64,000 nt of DNA, taken from contig NW_020313005.1 in assembly GCF_003265705.1 (NCBI RefSeq), positions 21,045,864 to 21,109,863 of the forward strand. Direction: 5' to 3'. The position numbers were made by a program, and so were the translations under genes. The stretch is from Callorhinus ursinus. Its lineage: Eukaryota > Chordata > Mammalia > Carnivora > Otariidae. Shown piece by piece: positions 36,526 to 49,000 of this stretch (the stretch's first letter is position 1; every line of letters begins with the position of its first letter). The notes beneath the pieces were generated by a model that was not told the origin of the DNA, did not search any database, and saw only the letters and a program-made list of their open reading frames with translations.

Positions 36526-37760
36526 ACAGGGTTATGAGAGTCATCCGTCGGGATGATTTTAAAATCAGTTAAGAAGTTACTAAATTAAAACAAAACAAAC
36601 AAACCAACCAACCCAAAAAACACCCTAAACTCTTCAGAACAAAATCCGAAGGTTGTTCCAGAAGGCTCTTTGTCTTCAGTTTCTCTCCCTCTAAGCCAAG
36701 GGAATTTACTGTTTATTTCCATAGTCCTAATGCGTAGCCCAGTACTTGCCATAGAGCAGAGGATGTGATCAATATCTGCATCCTCGTTGTCCAGACTCGT
36801 CAGAGCTACTGGTAGGGTGGTTGGTGTTTGGGTCCTCAGTTGGACCAGTGGTAATTCAAGGTTTATGACTGGTTTAGGGTCTTGGTTACAGTAGAACACT
36901 TTTATTCTGTCTGTCATCAATCAACGCTTAGTTGTGGAGCCTTTATTCTGCATGAGATATTGGGCATACAAAGTAGGGTGGCACATTTGTCCTCAAAGAG
37001 TATCAACATAAGGGGGATGGGAAGCTAAGAGAGACATACCCATGCTGGGCAACCAGGTGAGCATCAGGAGAGTGGGAATTATAAGAATATTCCTACAGCA
37101 CACTAGAGTAAGGAGAGACCAAGACAACCTGGTTCCCCCTCTGGCCTCTTTGCAAATTACGTGAAAGTGAAGATACAGAGCGTTTGCCTTGAGGAGCACT
37201 CATTTGTCCAAACTTGGTCAGCAGAATGAGGATGGGGAGTTTGATTTGCAAGGGGGTTGTTTTACTGATGTTTAGAATAGTGGTCACTCTTGCTCTGCTT
37301 TATGTATCCTAGTTCACTGTTATTCTTTCCTTCTTCACCCTGTGTTGATTTTCACCTCCCTGGTCCTCATCTGGCCCCTCCTGGGCCTTCCTGACTGCCT
37401 TCAGAGATGAGTTCATCCTCTGCTCGGGCCTCCCAACCTGAATGAAATGTTCCATTCGTTAGGTCTGCTGCTCCTCACTTCATTAGCGTTCCCGATGTTT
37501 ATAAAGCCAGGAGATAATATTTTTAGGTTCCATTTGGAGTTTCCCCGGGCAGCCTCTCTCTGAGCCACTTAGGAAGTTTAGAAAAGAAGGTCATGGAAAT
37601 GTTAGATGTTTTTCCACTGAACTTTGGTTAAGCAAATGGTCTTGAGATGCTGTTCATAGACTCCACTGGGCAGGAGTTACTGGATGATAGGAAATTCTTT
37701 CTCTCCCTTTTATTTGTCTTGACTTCACCTCTGGAAAAGCAGAGGGTTGTTGTGTTTTGG

Positions 37761-39200
37761 TTTTTTTTTTTTTTTTTGACAGTTTTGAGATGAACTTTAT
37801 TGAGACATAATTCACATACTATACAATTCACCCATTTAAAGTGTACAATTTAAGGGTTTTAAATATATTCACAATATTTCACAAACAGCACATAATTTAA
37901 TTCTAGAACGTTTCTGTTTCTCTTAAAGGAAATCCCATACCCGTTAGCAGTCAGTCCCATTCTCCCTCATCCCTCCCACCCCTATGTGCTAGTAACTACT
38001 GGTCTAATTTTTCTTGATAAATTTGCCCATTTTGGCCTTCTCTTGTAAATACAGTCTTACAATATGTGGCCTTTTGTGGCTGACTTCTTTGACTATTTTC
38101 AGAGGTTGTACCATTTATTAGTATCCATGTTGTACCATTTATTAGTACTTAATTCTTGGTCATCACCAAATAATATTCCATTACATGGATATGTTACACT
38201 TTATTTACCCATCATTTGATGGACAATTGAGTTGTATTCACTTTATGTCTGTTATACGTAACGCTGCTGTGAACATTCACATAAACGTTTCTGTGTGAAA
38301 CTATGTTTTCATTTCTCATGGGTTTATACCTAGGAGTGGATTTGCCAGGTTATATGGTGACTCTTATGGAACTAACAAAATATTATCCAAAGTGGCAGCA
38401 CCATTTTACATTCCTGCCAACAATGTGCAAGGGTGCCAATTTCTACATATCCTCACCAATATGTGTTACTCTTTGTCTTTCTGATGGCTCTCATAGTGAA
38501 CGTGAAATAGCATCTCATTCTGGTTTTGATTTGATTTTTCTTACTGACTAATGATCTTGAGCCCCTTTTTACCTGTTTATTGGCCATTTGTATTTGGAGA
38601 AATGTCTGTTTAAATCTTTGCCCATTTTTTTTAAATTGGGTTATCTTTTTACTACTGAGTTATAAGAGTTCTTTATATAGTCTGAATATAAGTTCTTTAT
38701 CAGATATATACTTTACAAGTATTTTCTCCCTTAATATGGGTAATCTTTTTACTTTTTTGATGTTTTGGTTTGCAGCACCAGCGGTTTTAGTTATGGTAGC
38801 CCGATTTATCTATTTTTTCTTTTGTTTCTCGTGCTTTTGGTGTCACAGCTAAGAAGTCATTGACTAGCCCAGGTTATGAAGATTTACTCTTGTATTTTCT
38901 TGAAAGAGTTTTATAGCTTTAGTTATTACATTTAGGTCTATGATCCACTTTGGGTTAATTTTTGTGCATAGTGTGAAGTAAGAGGTCCAATTTCTTTCTT
39001 TTGTATATGTATAGCTCATTGTCCCAGCACTATTTGTAAAAAGAGTTTTCTTATCCTGGGGCACCGGCCTGACTCAGTGAGTAGAGCATGCAACTCTTGA
39101 TCTCAGGGTCAAGAGTTCGAGCCCCACGTGGGGCACAGTTTACTTAAATAAGTAAAAATTTTTCTTATCCTATTGTTCTGGCACTCTTGTAAACAGATAT
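37761..39200 (-). mobile_element. Reverse-oriented truncated L1
   Basis: Opens with T17 (the complement of the tail), followed by the L1 3' region and the ORF2 end in reverse (CATTTCTCATGGGTTTATAC near 38310, ATTTTACATTCCTGCCAACA near 38403). It is disrupted by stops and by the SINE at 39058-39159. A 24-bp unit starting GTTGTACCATTTATTAGTA at 38105 is duplicated in tandem at 38129. The left limit in the L1 sense (near 39200) is approximate. Confidence 0.88.
39058..39159 (+). mobile_element. Short carnivore SINE inside a reverse L1
   Basis: Short forward CAN-SINE without the CT-rich body. It keeps the tRNA-like part GGTCAAGAGTTCGAGCCCCA (B-box region). Flanking repeats TTTTCTTATCCT lie at 39046-39057 and 39160-39171, and the L1 resumes after the second copy. 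Confidence 0.93.
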
Positions 39201-39419
39201 TTTTAAATACATAGGCCACCTATGTATTTCTTATCTATGGCAGAGATATTCATTTGTATTAAGTGGTTCTTCAACATTGCTCACTGTGATGAATATTTTT
39301 TGATGGTAAATATAGTGAACTTAGTTAGTTGAGGATGCCTGAGTTCTAAGTCTGGTTTGGAATATGATTTTTTAAAAATTTTGAACCTAAAACGAAATTG
39401 CCATTTGTTGTTTATTTTG

Positions 39420-39625
39420 AACAAAACACTTAAATATTTTACATATATTATCTTATTTAAATCTTACCAAAAAATCCTGTGAGTCCATTTTATAGAGGAG
39501 CAAGCCAAGCTTTATATAGTTGAAGTAACTTGCTAAAAGTTGCACTGTTAATAAGTTACAGACCCCAATTTTGAGCTCAGGTTAGCCCGACTCCATAGCC
39601 TAATATTAAACTCCGTGCTGGGCCT
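39420..39625 (-). repeat. MIR, reverse
   Basis: TTATCTTATTTAAATCTTAC, GTCCATTTTATAGAGGAGC and GAAGTAACTTGCTAAAAGTT follow the reverse MIR order. Confidence 0.7.
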
Positions 39626-39907
39626 TGCACAGTATCTATGAAATAATAATTACCAGAAAAAGGCAGCAGAAAGTGACCACTATGTGTGCAATTAGTGAAG
39701 AATGCAAAATCTAAAAATCTAGTTATGCTAAATGGTTATCAATTTCCTCATCTCTAAAGGGGAACATAACACTTTCCCCTTACCTCTTGTATTACAATTA
39801 AACTAAAACAAACAGTTTTTGATTTTTATGTTACTTAAGTGTGTTTCTTTTTCTTTCTTGGTGTACTGTTTTTAAGTCTTGGGGATGTTAAGAAGAGTCA
39901 ATAAATC

Positions 39908-39935
39908 AAAGGATAAATCAATCAATCAATCAATC
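39908..39935. repeat. (AATC)n short repeat
   Basis: About six AATC units, with a diverged first unit. Confidence 0.85.
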
Positions 39936-42554
39936 TCCTAGAATTTCTTTAACTCCAAAAAGAAAAAAAAAATCAGCAACTTTTCTAAGAAAATTTTATG
40001 AAATCACTTTATGAATTAATTGTATAAATCTCATTTAATGCATGTCTGTTTCTCCAAGATTAAAATTGCTATTTCTCTGTTTGCTTTTTTTGTCTTATTT
40101 TTGATAGATTTCAAAAGAGTCACTAAGAGTTGTCTGGCAAATATTCTGAATCTATAGAGTTTGCCATAAATAAGACTTTTAAGTCTTATTTAAAATATAC
40201 TAATATAAAATTAGTATATTCAGTTTGGGCATCTTGAAGGAATAACCACGGTGTCAATAAATATTATATCTGCAATCAACCCCCCCCGCCAAGTTCTCTT
40301 CCCATCCCTCTTCTCTCCCTCCCTTCTTTCAGGTGCTCACTTGGCCTTTGGTGAAGAATGGGGGTATGTGACTTTAGGAAAATGGAACATTTCCCAGAAT
40401 GTATTGTTTGTGCATTTGTAATGTATGTCCTGCTTGTCCTGAAGTCACTATTGGAACATGTTATTATAAAATCCCAGTATACATATATAAATAGAAAAAA
40501 GACAATTTAGAAATATGTGTTTTGTGACCAGCTGCTCTTCCTTCTAATGCTTCCCAACATTTTCCTGCTGCAGCTGTGGGGGAGATATGTAGCAGACATT
40601 GAGTGTTCTGAGCGCAGAGCTTACTCCATGTCAGTTTCCTTTGCCTCTTAGTTCGCATGGGAAGGGGGCTGAGTCCTTCCTCCCCTTTCCCTTAATCCCG
40701 ACCCTGATTTCATTCTTCCTCTCTTTCATCCTTGTGCTCAACCAGATGCATCACTTGGGACCCCACTCTATCCACCTCCCAATGACAGGAGCTCCACTTA
40801 TTTCTATTTTGAGTGAAGATGGGAGGGAATTAATGCATTGATAATCTCTTCTCCACCACACCATGCCTTCCCTCCTTCTCCCCCTCACCCTTTCATGGTG
40901 GGAAAATAAGGACTCAGATGGTTTATGGTCCATAAGTGATAAAAGATCTAATAAGAAATCCAACAAATGAAGACAAAAGACTTGGCGAGCAAAAACCACA
41001 TTTAAAGATCTCTTAGTGGTTGGTGAGAAAGATGTGGGACATATGAATAATTTGCAAGAATTGAGCAAACGTGTGTCTTCAGTATTTTGCCCAGCTCTCA
41101 TGGATCAGTGTTGAGCAAAAACAATGGAGAGTCTCTCTACCCTGCACAGACACTGGCATGCTGAGGGCTGGGATGCATGCCCTCCTCCTAGACATATCTC
41201 AGAGGTGCTGGGACATGATGCTGATGGAAGTGCTTTGTGACCTTCCAGGCCAGACAAGGGAAAGTACTGTTGTTCATTCAATCAGAGGAAAGGAGTTGTG
41301 CTTACTCACATTCAGTTCTGAGGTTTGGCACATAAAGGATTTAAAAGGACCCAAACTCTATGAAGGTAGGGTGACATGGATGTCTTCTGGTTGCTCTTCT
41401 AAGGGATCCCATTTGCAGAGTTACATGGCCAGCTTACTCTGATGTCATTGCTTAAATAACCTGCTAACTGGAATGTATTGACATGAACTATCAACACGGC
41501 TGCAATGTACCGTCAATTCTGAACTCTTCCTCCTCCTAATGAGAGGGTTCTTATGTGTCTTGATTTGTCTATTTTATGGCTTTTAATATTGCTGAAAACC
41601 TCAATTGGATTTAGAAAGCAGCGATGTCTCTCCTATATAAACTATGCTATTTTCTAGGACCTTAACAATATTGTGTTTACCCAATATACCTAATTCTTGT
41701 ACCCAGTATCTCCATGACAGTACTCACATTTACAAAACATAGTTCTTATCTTACGTTCCTACTCTTTGCTTAAAGTGCATTGATTATATGCATCTGATAT
41801 TTCTCTTTGATTAATATGGTGGCATTCACACTTATATTCATTTCCAATCATTCTTCCTTTGCTACCATGTTTTCTATTTATCTTTGTTGTAATAGTTTAT
41901 TTCTGCCATGTAGTTTCTTTGATCTGTCCTTGATAAATTAACAGGTGTGATTTTTACACGCTCAATGCTCAATGGCTGCTTTGTATTCATACCAAGCTGT
42001 ATCTTGAGTAGTCAGATCTATATAGAAATGCAGATCTATTTGTCTTCATTTATTATCCAATTTTTACATTTCTTAGAAGTCTTGGATGAGTCTTCCTTAA
42101 GGCAAGACCTGAGAATGAGGCACATTGTGGTAAAGCCAAGTAATAAAGAGCTTATTGCCAGCCAGAATCTAATTTTATGGTTTTCAATCCATTATGATCA
42201 TTATAAAGTGAGCATTCCACTTTAGCAAGTAGGAAGTTGGCCAGAACAAAGTGACTGCCAAATGAATGACAGTGTTTTCTCCCATAGTTTCAGGTTATAG
42301 GTTACAAACTCTTTTGCTGAAATGGTTATCTCTTGCTGTTGTAGGACCAAGGAATCTTCCTCCCTGTCTGTCTTTATGCCTTGATTTCTCTCTCTGTATG
42401 GAAGGTACCCTCAAATATTAGAAAAACATCTTTTTAAAGTTGAGATTGTGATGGGAAAATAACGAGGAAAGAACCAACGCAAAGTCATCATGCTTAGATG
42501 TGAATTTATAAACAAATCAGCAGGCAATGAGTTTTGCTATGAGGTTTTATGTTT

Positions 42555-42676
42555 GTTTATCTATTTATTATTTAAAAAATTTTTTAAGTAAGCTCTACAC
42601 CCAATGTGGGGCTCAAACCCACAACCCCGAAATCAAGAGTCTTACCGTCCACTGAGTGAGCCAGCCAGGTGCCCCA
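42555..42676 (-). mobile_element. Short carnivore SINE
   Basis: Short reverse CAN-SINE ending GTGAGCCAGCCAGGTGCCCC. Imperfect flanking repeats AGGTTTTATGTTT (42542-42554) and AGGCCTTATGTTT (42677-42689). Confidence 0.9.
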
Positions 42677-42770
42677 AGGCCTTATGTTTTAAAGATAGTA
42701 AGCTGTTTTTAAATGTTTGGGGATTTGGCAGAGTTCAAAATCTCTTGCTACATGCTTTAATTATTTTTTT

Positions 42771-42777
42771 CTTTTTC

Positions 42778-42820
<43 letters not shown>
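42771..42820. repeat. (CTTT)n microsatellite
   Basis: About twelve CTTT units after a T-rich lead. Confidence 0.95.
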
Positions 42821-43159
42821 AAAATTTCTGCTAGTTTGGAGGCCCATGAGTATTTCATGGAAAACTTAAATGGTATATGGGCTTACTTTATAACTTAAAC
42901 ATCTACTCATCAGTATCGGACATTCAAGAAGATTGGTGAGTCTTCTTAAAAACACTTGGAAGGGAAGATTTATATGGTCCAGTGACTCAATGATCTAGAA
43001 ACCTCAAAAACTAGAGTTGGTTTGAAAAGTTAAGCTCTAGAACTATTAAGCAGATTTAGAAAATGGCTGGCCTGGTCTCTTTCCATTCTATTATTAAAAA
43101 AAAAATGTATCTGAGAAGTATGTGCTTGTGGGTGCATGCATATGAGATCAGACAATTTC

Positions 43160-43384
43160 TTTTTCTTTTTTTAAAGACTTTATTCATTTGAGAGAGAAAG
43201 AGAGAGAGAGAGTGTGTGTGTACAATCGGGGGGAGGGGCAAAGGGAGAGGGAGGGAGAGAATCTCAAGCAGGTTCTGCACTGAGCATGGAGCTCAATGTG
43301 GGGCCTGATCTCATGACCCTGAGATCATGACCTGAACCGAAACCAAGAGGCGGACGTTCAACTGACTGAGCCACTGAGGCACCC
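43160..43384 (-). mobile_element. Carnivore tRNA-derived SINE with 17-bp duplications
   Basis: Reverse CAN-SINE. Perfect flanking repeats TGAGATCAGACAATTTC lie at 43143-43159 and 43385-43401. It contains a short (GT)n near 43214. Confidence 0.96.
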
Positions 43385-43422
43385 TGAGATCAGACAATTT
43401 CAGAGAGAGGGAGAACATAAGA

Positions 43423-43449
43423 TAAGATATCGTAAGATATCGTAAGATA
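43423..43449. repeat. Short tandem repeat, 10-bp unit
   Basis: CGTAAGATAT-type unit repeated about 2.7 times directly after the SINE duplication at 43401. Confidence 0.85.
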
Positions 43450-43554
43450 ACAGTGCCCTTTTCCAAGCACACAGGGCTGGGTGTAGTGAAGCGGGGAGCA
43501 GGCCCGAGGCTACCATCTCAGATCACATTTCGTATCAGAAGCTTGTTTTATTCA

Positions 43555-43720
43555 CTCATCTATTTATTCATTATTTCTTTCACTCATTTTTTCAGTTGTG
43601 TGTTCTTTCAACATTTATTAAGCATTTACTATGTCCCTATGTCCAAGTCACTGTATGTTAGGCTGGGAATTACCATTTGAATCTAATATGGTTCCTGCCC
43701 TTGAAGGGCTGAAGTGTGTG
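43555..43720 (-). repeat. L2 3' end, reverse
   Basis: CAACATTTATTAAGCATTTA and CTATGTCCCTATGTCCAAGT, then GGTTCCTGCCCTTGAAGGGC, match the reverse L2 3' end. Confidence 0.7.
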
Positions 43721-43841
43721 GTCAGCAGTGTTGGAAGTGCCCAGTCAGAAGCCTGTAGGTGCTGACTCGGAGGCAGTTTGCTCTGAGAGAGCAGAGAAGG
43801 AAGTGCCTGATTTTATCCAGGAAGGCCCAGGAAACCTTCAC

Positions 43842-43880
43842 GGGGGCGGGGGTGGGGGTGGGGGTGGGGAGAAGTGGGGA
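43842..43880 (+). other. G-quadruplex-prone G tract
   Basis: Five G-runs of four or five separated by single bases (GGGGGCGGGGGTGGGGGTGG onward), a strong quadruplex pattern on the + strand. Confidence 0.8.
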
Positions 43881-46199
43881 AGTGGGTAATGTTTGCTTCT
43901 TTGTCCTGACAAATGAGTGGGACAGGGGGGCCAGGGCTTTCCAGAAAGGGCAGAAGGATGTGCACAGAATTGCACAGAAAGATGAGGCACTGGGGTGTGT
44001 TCGAGGGGTCCCCACAGGTGCACTGGGGTGCAGTGTCCTTCAGTGGGTGGCTGGAAGGCCGGCAGGGGCCAATTTTGGCCTTTTGGGCTGTAGTTGGATT
44101 TTATCTGCTTGGCAGTAAGGAGGCTTTGAAGGAATTCATTATTTCTCCATCATGTTTAAAACATTTTGGTTGAATGTTTTAAGAGACGAGAGTCTCTGCT
44201 TTCCTATAGCATACCTTTCCGAGAAGCTCGTGCTTCATCTTCGGTCAACCCCGTCTGAAGACTTGTATGGTGGGGAACGGCCTGTGACCCCTGTGTCTTC
44301 CCCAGGCTCTGCGACTTCTGTTGCAAGTCCCTCACACGTGCCACCCTTCCGGGGGTGGTGGCAGTGCCTTCAGCCCGAAGTGGGTGGATTCCCACCAAAG
44401 ATTTCACACTGGGACAGAAATTTGGCCCTCCCGTGTCATTCATTTTTTAAAAAAAAATGCTAAATCATAATAACAGATAATAATAATAATAGGTAATAAT
44501 AAATTTTATCTATTCCTTGAAGGCGCAGGTGACTAAAGTCTGAGCTAATGGAAGAACACGGAGCATGAACAAACTCAACAATATTGATAAGATGGCTTTT
44601 CAAAGGGGGAGCTTAGGAGAAGTCGAACGTTGGCTTGTCTATCTCTAGGCGCCTCGCAGAGAGGTCTTGGACAGAAGAAAGCTAATCAGGAGACCTGCAT
44701 GGGGAGAGAGGCGTGTTATTTAATTAGCTTTACAATGGGCTGACTTGAAGGCACGTGGTGGCTTTAATAGAGGGAGATAGATGTCCTTTTTTACAGGGCT
44801 AATTGTTGGGGAAAAGCAAGGTCTTTGTTCAGACCCAGCATGAGGGCTCTGATCTCTTGGAGCCTAGGGCTGCCCCTGCTTATAATTTTAGACAGAGCTA
44901 TTCAAGGCTGCTCTGTAGAGAAAAGAAGAACAAGAACAGTATTGTGTATGCAGGATCAGTGCCCAAACCTCCCCAAAGTCACTAGGAAAAAAAAAAAGAA
45001 TGAGAGGACCCAGCCATGTGCATTTTGGAGTATTTCCCCATCATTTATTTGCCACGGTTGTTGGAAAGGGCAAAGCTACACTTTAATCAACTTGGAGCTG
45101 AGGTGGGGTGACTTAACCAAACACCCCCAGAAAACCAATTAAGTCCATTTTCCCAGTGATGTGGCATTAATCTTGCCAAAATGAAGCAGACAACGAGTGT
45201 GGGGACTACGTGTGTTCAAATATACCAGCCTGGGTGGCTAGGTGCCAGGCGCTGGTGGTGCCAGAATACAAATTATGTAGCTGGTGCCCCCGAAATAGGA
45301 AAATCCGGCTTGCTATTGAGCAACACAGAGCCGCGAGGGCTCTGACTGGCGGCAGAAGGGGCAACGTGAAATACCTCTCCCTGGGGTTCTCTTTTGGGCC
45401 ACTGGTCAGCGCAGGTTATTGAGGCCAGCAAGTAAAACACTCCATCTGAATTCTGGGTGGCAAGTCCAAGCTTGCTACATGGGTCCAGAATTCTGTAACT
45501 AAAATGCATGTGTATGGAGCAATAGATGGTTTGAGGTTCAGCTTTACAGCCCAAGTTAAGTTGTTTGAAAGCTCTAGCTGTCAGAAAAAGAGATAGCCTA
45601 GAGAAATGTAAGATGGGAAAACACAAGACAAGACTTCCGTGGAATGAATGTGGCGGTGTACTGCCTAACGGGGGCCGGCTCGAGGAATGCCTCAGACAGC
45701 CTGGAACAAGCTATGTCTTAGATAGTGTGTGAGGTTCCACTAAGACCACTGAGCAGCCAGATGGCATAAGCCAAGTTCTTGTTTTGCTCCGGTTGTACAG
45801 AATCACTGAATGGGTATGAGACCTGCAGCCCTGAGTGGGGACAGTCCAATATTGGAAGAGTCCCAAGGGTGAATATTTTGCTCTTTGCTGCTAATGTGTA
45901 ATGTAGACGTGAACATACGATTAGAACTTCCATAACCCGTATGTCACGTCTCTATAATGGGATTCAACCCCCTTTCATCCAAGAGGATGCTGTGATTAGG
46001 ATACTCAGACCTAAAATAATCTTTATTATTATGTTATGGGTTTAATGGCACACACCAAGAGGGATCGCCATATCCTAATCTCATCGTGACAACATTGTAT
46101 ACCACAGCTTGGATTAACTTCTATGAAAATTTTATGTTCACTCAATCCAAAGTCACAATTCTGATTTTTTGAGGGAATAAGAGGAGCCAAGTGTTGTCG

Positions 46200-46405
46200 A
46201 GTGCTCATTCTTCAACAGGCCCAGGGCAAATTACTTGGCACACGTTCATTCTGTCTTTGGTTCAACTCTGTGAGCTGGGCATGATGATCACCTCCGTTCT
46301 AGAGATGAAGAAATTGAGGCTTTCTGAGGCCAAAGGACTGACAGCTGGAGGGGGGCAAGCTGAAACTCAACCTTTTGCTCTTAACTACTCTACTACATTG
46401 CCTCC
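46200..46405 (-). repeat. MIR relic, reverse
   Basis: TGGCACACGTTCATTCTGTC, then GAGATGAAGAAATTGAGGCT near 46302 and CTTTTGCTCTTAACTACTCT fit a reverse MIR. Confidence 0.65.
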
Positions 46406-48131
46406 TCAGTTATTTTCAAGCTTAAGTGCATTCTATGAAGTTAAGACACCAAAGCCCAATAGTCAATTTGACAAGCAACTGCAGGTCTTCACATGGGCTA
46501 TTTGGAAGCAGGAACACTTATTTGGAATTGTCTCTTTACCTCAACACCTCAGCCCAATTCAATTCGATTAAAAAAAAAGAAATACTCTCCATGACAGAAA
46601 GTGTTAGCTCACTGAAAACGAAGAGTATATGGGATGCTGGGCCTCTCCCGGATCTGGGAATGGTTGTTGCCAGCCATCTGGTCTCTCTCAATGCTGTGGA
46701 ATTCCCTGAAAGAAAAGTCTGTAATCTTTTTGATTCTTGACAATTCTCAACATTATTTAGAATTTTTAATTCCTGGAAAGGGATCTCTCCTGGGAACCTG
46801 CCGCCAGAGAGCTGACTGCTGTTTATTCTTTCTCCCACAGTCTGTTGCCAGCTCCCCACCCAGCTGCACCTCCCTCCGCCCCTCCCCAGCAGGTCCCTAG
46901 TGGCCCTTCCCACCCAAGGCCTTTTTGTGATGAAGTCTTTCAAGATGGTTTCCCAGTCTGGGGAAAACACATGTTTCTGATCAGTTTGATGAAATACATT
47001 TCCATTGAGAAGTAACTTCTCTATTTTCTACTTTCTTCGTGCTCCACATTACCTATCATTACCTATCATTTCAAGCCCTGAATGCTTGAAAGTGCTTCAC
47101 AGGCCTGACTGATTAAATGGCGCCTTTTTGCACATCACACGTGTCGGATTTGCTTCTCTCCTCTTCACTAACTCTGAGGGAGAAAGGTTTTTATTGTATA
47201 GAAGCCAATCCAGATAGATGAGCTGGGAGCTAGGGTCTGTTTCACCTCATGTGTCATTGCCAGGACTATCCACTCCATTCTGACTCCTTCCCGAGAGGTG
47301 ATGTAAGACACAGAGTGAGCACAGCTGGCTCCTTGCAAATGAGAAAAGCCTTCATCTTTCCTCGGCCCTTAAGAGCAGAGAATTACATGTGAACTGTAAT
47401 CCCGGAGAAGTTGACACATCCCTTCTTGAGGCTGTTTCTCAACTGTCAACTTTCTATCAGTGGCATAAGGGGTACTTAGTCAATTCCAAAAATGAGTAAT
47501 TACCCTGGACACCCTAGAGTTGTTTTTTATGGATTTACATTCCTGAATAGGCACGGAACTCTGGATTTTGTGTACCTTTTTCAGGGCAGTCCATGTACAA
47601 AAGAAGATCTGAAACAGCAAGGGAATTTAAAAAGTCCTCCGCATTGCACAGTTCAGCAGGGGGCAAAGATGGTATTCGTGTGAATTCCTTGTGGCATGAT
47701 AACGTTCAGTGCAGGATGCTGAAGGTGAAGCAGGTGCTGCAGGCGTTCCTGAGTAAGATGTTTGTAGACGACCCACAGAACGCTAGAGTTATTGGCTAGG
47801 AAGATGGGCTCGGTGTGACACATTCAATTTTTTCTTGGGCCTCTTCTCATATAATAGCCCAAGGAAAAAAGGACCTAGGTCCTCTGGTTGAGGTGATATA
47901 AAAGAACGTGTTTTCGTGATCCTCATCACAGCTTGGTGGTAACTGTGGACCCTAACCGGACCTGTTATTTCCTTGGTTTCTATGGTTTAAGATCAGCCTG
48001 CTTTTCTGTTGCCAATACTTCCATTATCCAGTAGTGGATATACAACCAAGTACAGAGGGCAGTGGTCTGCCACAGTGCAGCCAGCAAGAGGGGTTAGGCC
48101 TTCTTTAGGTGTTTGGTGTTTTTTTGCTTTG

Positions 48132-48166
48132 TTTGTGTGTGTGTGTCTGTCTGTGTGTGTGTGTGC
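48132..48166. repeat. (GT)n microsatellite
   Basis: GT repeats interrupted by two TCTG/CTG variants. Confidence 0.88.
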
Positions 48167-48884
48167 CACCTGTTTGGTGCTAGTGCCTCTGTTAGGTCCC
48201 TCTGCCCTCCCTTGTCCCCACTCCCTCCCCGTTCACTCTGGGGCATGCCTACAGTATGGCCCGTGCTTCCAGAAACCCGACCAGTTAGAGCAAATTTGAC
48301 AAGGTAAAGGGGATTTGTAACAGGTACTGGCCTCCCTATCAGCATCTGACAGTCTATTCTTCCTCCCAAAGATGGAGAGAATGGGGTTCCTTTCATGCAT
48401 TCTCTTGAATCTTTATGGATATAATGATTGGGCATCTTACCTTCACGATAATCAGTGAAATAGAAGATTCAACTTAAAGTTCAGAAAGCCCTAAAGACTG
48501 CCTCTGAGCAGCAGAGTGAGACTATGGACAGTAGGTTACATAAAAGTTCAGACTGACAACAAAGCAGCTGGTTGGATTTGTGGTAAGCCAGATGCCATTT
48601 TTCACAAACACCTATATCGAATATGCTCAGATGAAAAATAAAATGAATATGCTGACTTTCAGCAACATTTTCCTTTCAAGGAGGTCAGAGAGGACAGGAG
48701 CCCAGTAAAACTTCATAAAGACCTTTTTAGTTGGAAAAGCGTCACCTGGCTGGGTCTTTGCTCTTGAACTTTGGGCAACTTTGAGTCGCATATTAGACAA
48801 AACTAAACAAAGTAGGTAAATAAAATAAAATCGAAGACAGATATCTGAGTTCAAGACCCATATTTGGAATGTGAGGAAGTCACC

Positions 48885-49000
48885 TGTTCATTAATTAAAT
48901 CACCAATGGGTTTATTAAGCTCCTGCCATCTTCAGCTGGGTGCTGGAGGTTGTGATGGCTCAGGCCGGTTGCTGCCTTTAGGTAGCGTCGGAGGGAGACG
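48885..49000 (-). repeat. L2-like relic, reverse
   Basis: GGGTTTATTAAGCTCCTGCC, then AGCTGGGTGCTGGAGGTTG, resemble reverse L2. Weak match. Confidence 0.35.

Noticed and set aside
38303..38852. Open frames over the reverse L1
   Set aside because: They read the antisense strand of a dead L1.
39058..39159. tRNA gene
   Set aside because: The tRNA-like boxes belong to a short SINE with target duplications and an A-rich tail; a full cloverleaf is not kept. The same holds for the other SINEs.
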